Made by a program: the position numbers and the translations under genes. The notes beneath the pieces were generated by a model. That model was given only the letters and a program-made list of their open reading frames with translations, made no database searches and had not been told where the DNA came from. Shown here one piece after another: positions 59,910 through 64,000 of a stretch of DNA of 64,000 nucleotides; the first letter of the stretch is position 1; each line of letters opens with the position of its first letter. The stretch lies in assembly GCF_000337335.1 (NCBI RefSeq), contig NZ_AOJN01000039.1, forward strand, positions 1 through 64,000, written 5' to 3'. This stretch comes from Halorubrum distributum JCM 10118 (GTDB lineage: Archaea; Halobacteriota; Halobacteria; Halobacteriales; Haloferacaceae).

Positions 59910-60539
59910 GTGACCGCCGACACGAGCGACGACCGACCGGACCGATCCGACGAGCTGCGCGCGGCGGCCGCCGCCGTCGACCGCGGCGAGCCCGTCGTCT
60001 ACCCGACCGAGACGGTGTACGGGCTGGGCGCCGACGCGCTCGACGCCGACGCCGTCGAACGCGTCTTCGAGCTGAAAGGCCGCGACCGGTCGAACCCGCT
60101 CTCGCTCGGCGTCGCGAGCGTCGACGACGCGCTCCGCTACGCCCGGCCGACCGAGCGTGCGGTCGCCTTCGCGCGGGCGTTCCTCCCGGGACCGGTGACC
60201 GTCGTCGTCGAGCGCGGCGACCCGGTGCCCGACGCGCTCACCGCCGGGCGCGACCGCGTCGGGATCCGCGTGCCAGACCACGACCTCGCGCGGGCGCTGC
60301 TCGACGAGACCGGCCCGCTCACCGCGACGAGCGCCAACGTCTCGGGGACGGGCAGCGTCACGGACCCGGCCGACCTCGACGACCGGATCCGCGGGGGCGT
60401 CGCCGCCGTGATCGACGACGGGGAGGCGCCCGGCACCGAGAGCACCGTCGTCGACCCCGAGGCGGGGACGATCCACCGGCGCGGCGCGATGGCCGGCGCC
60501 ATCGAGGCGTGGCTGGCGGACCCGCCGGTGGAGGAGTGA
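59910..60539 (+). CDS. tsaC: Threonylcarbamoyl-AMP synthase, TsaC/Sua5 family
   Basis: YrdC-domain protein of 209 residues making threonylcarbamoyl-AMP for tRNA t6A37 with ATP, threonine and bicarbonate. Motifs: YPTETVYGLGADALD (about 30-44), LKGRDRSNPLSLGVAS, LPGPVTVVVERG, IRVPDH, GPLTATSANVSGTG and ESTVVDPEAGTIHRRGAM. It lacks the C-terminal extra Sua5 domain. Start GTG 59910. A CCCTTTTTCAACT promoter box lies about 25-30 nt upstream. Confidence 0.92.
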   Translation: MTADTSDDRPDRSDELRAAAAAVDRGEPVVYPTETVYGLGADALDADAVERVFELKGRDRSNPLSLGVASVDDALRYARPTERAVAFARAFLPGPVTVVVERGDPVPDALTAGRDRVGIRVPDHDLARALLDETGPLTATSANVSGTGSVTDPADLDDRIRGGVAAVIDDGEAPGTESTVVDPEAGTIHRRGAMAGAIEAWLADPPVEE

Positions 60540-60572
60540 AGAGAGCCGGCGAAAAGCGTTCGTTTGAGGATT

Positions 60573-60839
60573 TTAAACGGAGAGTTCGCCCTTCGCTTTG
60601 ATCACGTTCAGGTCCTCGGCGTCGACCGTCTCGACGTCGAGCCAGTGGGGGACGTACTCGCGTTTGTCGTACGCCTCGCGCTCGTCCTCGGTGCCGACGG
60701 TACACCAGAGCTGCGGCTCGTCCGGGCCGTGCCAGCCGCCCTGAACGTTGATACCGAAACAGACCAGCTCCTCGCCGTCGTGCTCGATCACCGCGTCCTT
60801 CCGGATGTCGGGGTCGCCGCGGATGATGAGGTGGTACAT
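60573..60839 (-). CDS. HAH_0734 family small protein
   Basis: Protein of 88 residues: MYHLIIRGDPDIRKDAVIEH, then ELVCFGINVQGGWHGPDEPQLWCTVG, with EYVPHWLDVETVDAEDLNVIK. It matches the haloarchaeal HAH_0734 family of unknown function. No membrane segment. ATG at 60839; the reading frame upstream is not coding. It is convergent with the TsaC gene, 33 bp apart. Confidence 0.85.
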   Translation of the reverse strand: MYHLIIRGDPDIRKDAVIEHDGEELVCFGINVQGGWHGPDEPQLWCTVGTEDEREAYDKREYVPHWLDVETVDAEDLNVIKAKGELSV

Positions 60840-60955
60840 GTGCCGGCGTTCGCGTGTTCCGGGCTTAATCGCTTCGATACCGCGGATCGGATCGCGGAGA
60901 GGGCCGCGCGCGAGCGGGCGCGTCGACACACCGCCGGCGCGCGGAGCCGCGGCGC

Positions 60956-61699
60956 TCACCAGCCCGCGTCGAGGTCCTCGACGAGCGCGCCGAGGATCTC
61001 GCGGGTCGTCGCGGCGACGATCGGTTCGAGCGCGTCCGGGTCGCTGTTCGTCGGGTCGCCGAGCCCGCCCAGTTCGGTCACCTCGTCGAAGTACTCGTAG
61101 CTCCGCGTTCGGGGCATCTCGTCGGCTTCCTGCGGCTCCTTCTTCTCGGACCGGACGAGGTCCGGGCGGTACAGCTCGACGAAGCTCGTCTCGTGGTCGC
61201 CGGCGTGACCCCATCCCTCGCCGTACGCCTCCTCCAGATCCTCGCGCGCGAAGTCCGTCCAGTGGACGAAGTGGACCGTGAGGTCGGTGTCGCGGCCGAG
61301 CCGGTCGGCCGCGACCGACAGCGGCTCGCGGTTCCCGCCGTGGCAGTTTACTATTAGCAGCCGGTCGACGCCGTGTTCGGCCACCGACTCGCCGATCTGC
61401 CGGACCACGTCGACGTACGTCTCCGTCGAGAGGGTGACGGTCCCCGGGAACCGCATGTGGTGTTCCGACTGCCCGTACGGCAGCGTCGGGAGCCGCAGCA
61501 GGTCGAGGTCGAACTCGTCGGCGGCGTCCACGAGCTCGGCGGTGAGGTGGTCCGCGCGGAGCGTGTCGGTCGACACCGGGAGGTGCGGGCCGTGCTGTTC
61601 GATGCTGCCGGTCGGGAGGACCGCGAAGTCGGCGTCGTCGATCGCGTCCCCCGCCTCTTCCCACGTCATGCCGAACAGGTCGGCGTCCGTCTCGGGCAT
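60956..61699 (-). CDS. Creatininase-family amidohydrolase (ArfB-like)
   Basis: Protein of 247 residues. Metal ligands of the creatininase family: LPTGSIEQHGPHLPVSTDTL (His and Asp), FPGTVTLSTETY, NCHGGNREPL, and WGHAGDHETSFVELY. In archaea, one member (ArfB) deformylates the riboflavin/F420 precursor FAPy; others act on creatinine-like amides. The ArfB role is an inference. Gene begins about 50 bp after the ABCE1 stop. Confidence 0.85.
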   Translation of the reverse strand: MPETDADLFGMTWEEAGDAIDDADFAVLPTGSIEQHGPHLPVSTDTLRADHLTAELVDAADEFDLDLLRLPTLPYGQSEHHMRFPGTVTLSTETYVDVVRQIGESVAEHGVDRLLIVNCHGGNREPLSVAADRLGRDTDLTVHFVHWTDFAREDLEEAYGEGWGHAGDHETSFVELYRPDLVRSEKKEPQEADEMPRTRSYEYFDEVTELGGLGDPTNSDPDALEPIVAATTREILGALVEDLDAGW

Positions 61700-61751
61700 G
61701 ACGGGGACTCCGGAGTCGGGCGAGGAAAGGTTCGGGGTAGCGGCGACCGCC

Positions 61752-63572
61752 TCAGCCGGAGTAGTAGTACTCGCCGTCGCGCTTCTGCTGGCTGTCGAGC
61801 TGCGACCCCGGCTTGTTGATCCGGGGGCGGCCGGTGCGCTCGTCGCGGCGGAAGGTGATCTCGAGGTCGGCGAGGAACTCGTTCATCCCGTCGCGCATGT
61901 CCTGCGGCGGCGCGGCGCGCCCGCGCTCGGCCGGCTCGCCGTCGAACACCATCAGCCGGTCCGCGAGCAGGTCGATCATGTAGATGTCGTGGTCGATCAC
62001 CATCACGGTCGCGTCGTGGTTCTCGGCGTACCGGCGGATCGCGGTCGTCGCCCGCACGCGCTGCTCGACGTCGAGGTGCGCGGAGGGCTCGTCGAGCAGG
62101 TAGAGGTCGGCGTCGTCGGAGAGGCAGGCCGCGATGGCGACGCGCTGGCGCTCCCCGCCCGAGAGGTCCGAGAGGTTCTGCTCCATCACGCGCTCCAGCT
62201 GGAGCGGCTGCGCGATCTCGGTGTTCCAGTAGGAGGAGCCGAACTCGTCCGTGATCGAGGAGAGGAACGCGTCGACCCGCATGTGCTGGTCGATGTCGAT
62301 GTACTGCGGCTTGTAGGAGATGTCGAGCGCGAAGTCGAGCTCCCCTTCGTCGGGCTCCAGATCGCCCGTGAACAGCTGCGCGAGCGTTGACTTCCCGATC
62401 CCGTTCGGGCCGACGACGCCCAGCACCTCGGAGCGGTTGATCTCGCCGCCCTCGACGCGGAGCTCGAACTCGCCGTCGCCGTAGGACTTCCGCAGGTCGG
62501 GGTACTCGATCAGCGTCTCGCTCCGGGAGGCGACCCGCGGCGCGTGCTCCTCGAAGGTGATCGCCGACGGGCGGATCCGCATGTTCTCGTTGTCGAGGTA
62601 CCCCTTCAGGTACTCGTTGATCCCCTTCCGGACGGACTTCGGGTCGGTGATGACCCCGTACGCGCCCGGCTCCCCGTACGCGACGTGGAGCGTGTCCGCC
62701 AGCAGGTCGAGGATGGCGAGGTCGTGTTCGACGACGAGCATCGAGCGGTCGGCGGCGTCGTCGTCCGCTAGCTCGCGGATGAGCCGGGCGACGATCATCC
62801 GCTGGCCGATGTCGAGGTACGGCGTGATCTCGTCGAGGAAGTAGAAGTCGGCGTCGCGGGCGAGACAGGCCGCGATGGCGACGCGCTGGAGCTCGCCGCC
62901 GGAGATGGAGTCGATGTCCTGGTCCATCACCGGGCGGATGTTGAGCCGGTCGACGAGGTCGTCGAGCGCGCCGCGCTCGTCGGTACGCTCCAACAGCTCG
63001 CGGGTGTTGCCGTCGAACTGGTTCGGAATCTGGTCGACGTACTGCGGCTTGCGCGCGACGGTCACGTCGCCGTCGCGCAGCGACTCGAGGTAGTTCTGGA
63101 GCCCGGTGCCGCGGAAGCGGTCGAGGACGCGCTCCCAGTCGCCGTCGGCCGCGTGGTCGCCGAGGTTCGGGACCATCTCGCCGGCGAGCGCGTGGACCGC
63201 GGTCGACTTCCCGATCCCGTTCGGGCCGAGGATACCGGTGACGCTGCCGGGCTCGGGGGTCGGGAGGCCGTACAGCGAGAAGGCGTTGTCGCCGTAGCGG
63301 TGGACCGGGTCGTCGTCGAGCTCGGAGGGGAGGTTGATGATCTCGATCGCGTCGAACGGGCAGGAGTTGACGCAGATGCCACAGGTCTCGCCCAAGCAGA
63401 TCTCCTCGGAGATGTGGATCTGCTCCGGGTCGCCCTCCTCGGTGTCCTCGCCCCGCTCCGTGATGCACTCCTTGCCCGTCCGGTTGGGCGGGCAGTCCTT
63501 CATGCACTCGTAGTTGCAGCGGTCGGGCTGGCACCGATCGAGGTCCACGACGGCGATGCTGTCGTCGGCCAT
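61752..63572 (-). CDS. abce1: Ribosome recycling factor ABCE1/Rli1
   Basis: Protein of 606 residues splitting ribosomes after termination. The N-terminus holds two [4Fe-4S] clusters: CQPDRCNYECMKDCP and CLGETCGICVNSCP. Two ABC domains follow: Walker A GPNGIGKSTAVHALAGE (first) and GPNGIGKSTLAQLFTGD (second), with SGGELQRVAIAACL and SGGERQRVAIAACL signatures and YLLDEPSAHLDVEQR Walker B. The hinge region between domains is intact. EMC6-like gene ends immediately upstream (1 bp gap). Confidence 0.97.
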   Translation of the reverse strand: MADDSIAVVDLDRCQPDRCNYECMKDCPPNRTGKECITERGEDTEEGDPEQIHISEEICLGETCGICVNSCPFDAIEIINLPSELDDDPVHRYGDNAFSLYGLPTPEPGSVTGILGPNGIGKSTAVHALAGEMVPNLGDHAADGDWERVLDRFRGTGLQNYLESLRDGDVTVARKPQYVDQIPNQFDGNTRELLERTDERGALDDLVDRLNIRPVMDQDIDSISGGELQRVAIAACLARDADFYFLDEITPYLDIGQRMIVARLIRELADDDAADRSMLVVEHDLAILDLLADTLHVAYGEPGAYGVITDPKSVRKGINEYLKGYLDNENMRIRPSAITFEEHAPRVASRSETLIEYPDLRKSYGDGEFELRVEGGEINRSEVLGVVGPNGIGKSTLAQLFTGDLEPDEGELDFALDISYKPQYIDIDQHMRVDAFLSSITDEFGSSYWNTEIAQPLQLERVMEQNLSDLSGGERQRVAIAACLSDDADLYLLDEPSAHLDVEQRVRATTAIRRYAENHDATVMVIDHDIYMIDLLADRLMVFDGEPAERGRAAPPQDMRDGMNEFLADLEITFRRDERTGRPRINKPGSQLDSQQKRDGEYYYSG

Positions 63573-63573
63573 C

Positions 63574-63882
63574 TCAGACCCCCAGGTCGACGGCGGACGT
63601 CAGCAGGACGGTGTAGCTGATGAACCAGAGGGTGAACGTGAGAAACGCCACGTAGAGGTTGTCTTTGATCCCGAGGTCGCCGACGCCGACGGCCTTGTAT
63701 ATCGGGTACTGGGCGATGACGAACGCGCCGAGCACGAACACCGCAGTGGTGCTCGCGGCGGACGCCGGATCGGTGCCGACGTAGACGGCCGAGACGACGC
63801 CGGCCGCGATCCCGGCGAGACAGCAGATGGTCGTGACGACCACGCCACGCGCGTGGTCGGACAGGCCCGAATCGTCGCTCAT
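63574..63882 (-). CDS. EMC6-like membrane protein
   Basis: Protein of 102 residues with three hydrophobic helices (about 14-36, 43-60, 72-95). It resembles archaeal EMC6-like proteins, related to an ER-membrane insertase subunit; a role in membrane protein biogenesis is inferred. ATG 63882; TATA-like CTTTTCACGG lies about 30 nt upstream. The ABCE1 start is 1 bp after its stop. The rest of the window (63883-64000) contains only this promoter and no visible gene. Confidence 0.8.
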   Translation of the reverse strand: MSDDSGLSDHARGVVVTTICCLAGIAAGVVSAVYVGTDPASAASTTAVFVLGAFVIAQYPIYKAVGVGDLGIKDNLYVAFLTFTLWFISYTVLLTSAVDLGV

Positions 63883-64000
63883 GCCTTCGGATCCGCGAGC
63901 GCCCGTGAAAAGCCGTTCGTTCCGGCCGCCGCCCGCGACCGCGACGGGGCGCCGCCGGTGCCGCCGGTGCCGCTCCGCTCGTCGGGCCGGCTCGCGACGG

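Noticed and set aside
63883-64000. A further gene at the right edge
   Set aside because: Only a TATA-like box and GC-rich bases are present; no frame with a credible start or family motif is visible in 118 bp.

Overview
The window is about 64 kb of very GC-rich DNA from a haloarchaeon. The evidence is acidic, Asp/Glu-rich proteins, strong G/C third-position bias, TATA boxes 25-30 nt ahead of mostly leaderless genes, and archaeal marker genes (ABCE1/Rli1, FtsZ2 with CdrS/CdrL, an SMC-ScpA operon, NcsA, an EMC6-like protein). Halorubrum or a close relative is my guess from overall style; it is an inference, not a measurement. The region looks like ordinary chromosome: I see no prophage, CRISPR array, rRNA or tRNA gene, and no intact insertion sequence.

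Layout. 1-1937: the 5' part of purL (minus strand). 2.3-7.7 kb: a small membrane protein, an MBL hydrolase, and a coupled DUF4129/DUF58-type membrane operon. 7.8-9.2 kb: a phosphoribosyltransferase and an HD phosphohydrolase. 9.2-12.5 kb: a Bat-type HTH regulator divergent from a rhodanese-MBL protein and an MFS transporter. 12.6-17.8 kb: a malate:quinone-oxidoreductase-like flavoprotein, an HD phosphohydrolase, a YeiH-type exporter with a tiny coupled membrane ORF, and mtnP. 18.1-27 kb: a GT2 glycosyltransferase, then chromosome and cell-division genes (scpA, smc and a coiled-coil protein on minus; cdrL, cdrS and ftsZ2 on plus) with a palindrome-rich control region ahead of cdrS. 27-36 kb: an MDR dehydrogenase, a CDP-alcohol phosphatidyltransferase, a fused Gfo/Idh/MocA-aldo/keto reductase, a sulfatase-like, PTPS, GT4 and methyltransferase group, and ncsA. 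36.8-42 kb: a DUF4442 protein, a response regulator, a hydrolase, meaB with a B12-binding subunit, and a frameshifted VOC gene. 42.5-49 kb: a Na/Ca exchanger and the complete pstSCAB-phoU operon. 49-57 kb: an HdrD-like Fe-S oxidoreductase, a bioY-ecfA-ecfT biotin transporter with a BirA-like operator, an RHH protein with a queuosine-precursor transporter, a BNR-repeat protein and a HELAH-motif protein. 57.5-64 kb: a CNNM/CorC protein, a glutaredoxin-like protein paired with a cysteine-free peroxiredoxin fold, a TsaC/Sua5-type enzyme, a HAH_0734 protein, a creatininase-family enzyme, ABCE1 and an EMC6-like protein.

The most unusual content is not protein-coding. Five copies of a roughly 280-300 bp element (near 2.05, 17.8, 36.5, 42.0 and 57.1 kb) share a three-hairpin architecture. 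The stem sequences differ between copies but change on both arms together, so pairing is kept; this points to a conserved structured RNA or single-strand DNA element. Its 3' end is a roughly 57-61 bp tail unit ending in TTATAA, repeated in tandem in several copies. TTATAA also borders the elements and supplies the stop codon of three adjoining genes. I do not recognise this family under any name.

Coordinates follow what can be read directly. Many starts are GTG or ATG choices made from promoter spacing, coupling to the upstream stop, or where family homology begins.
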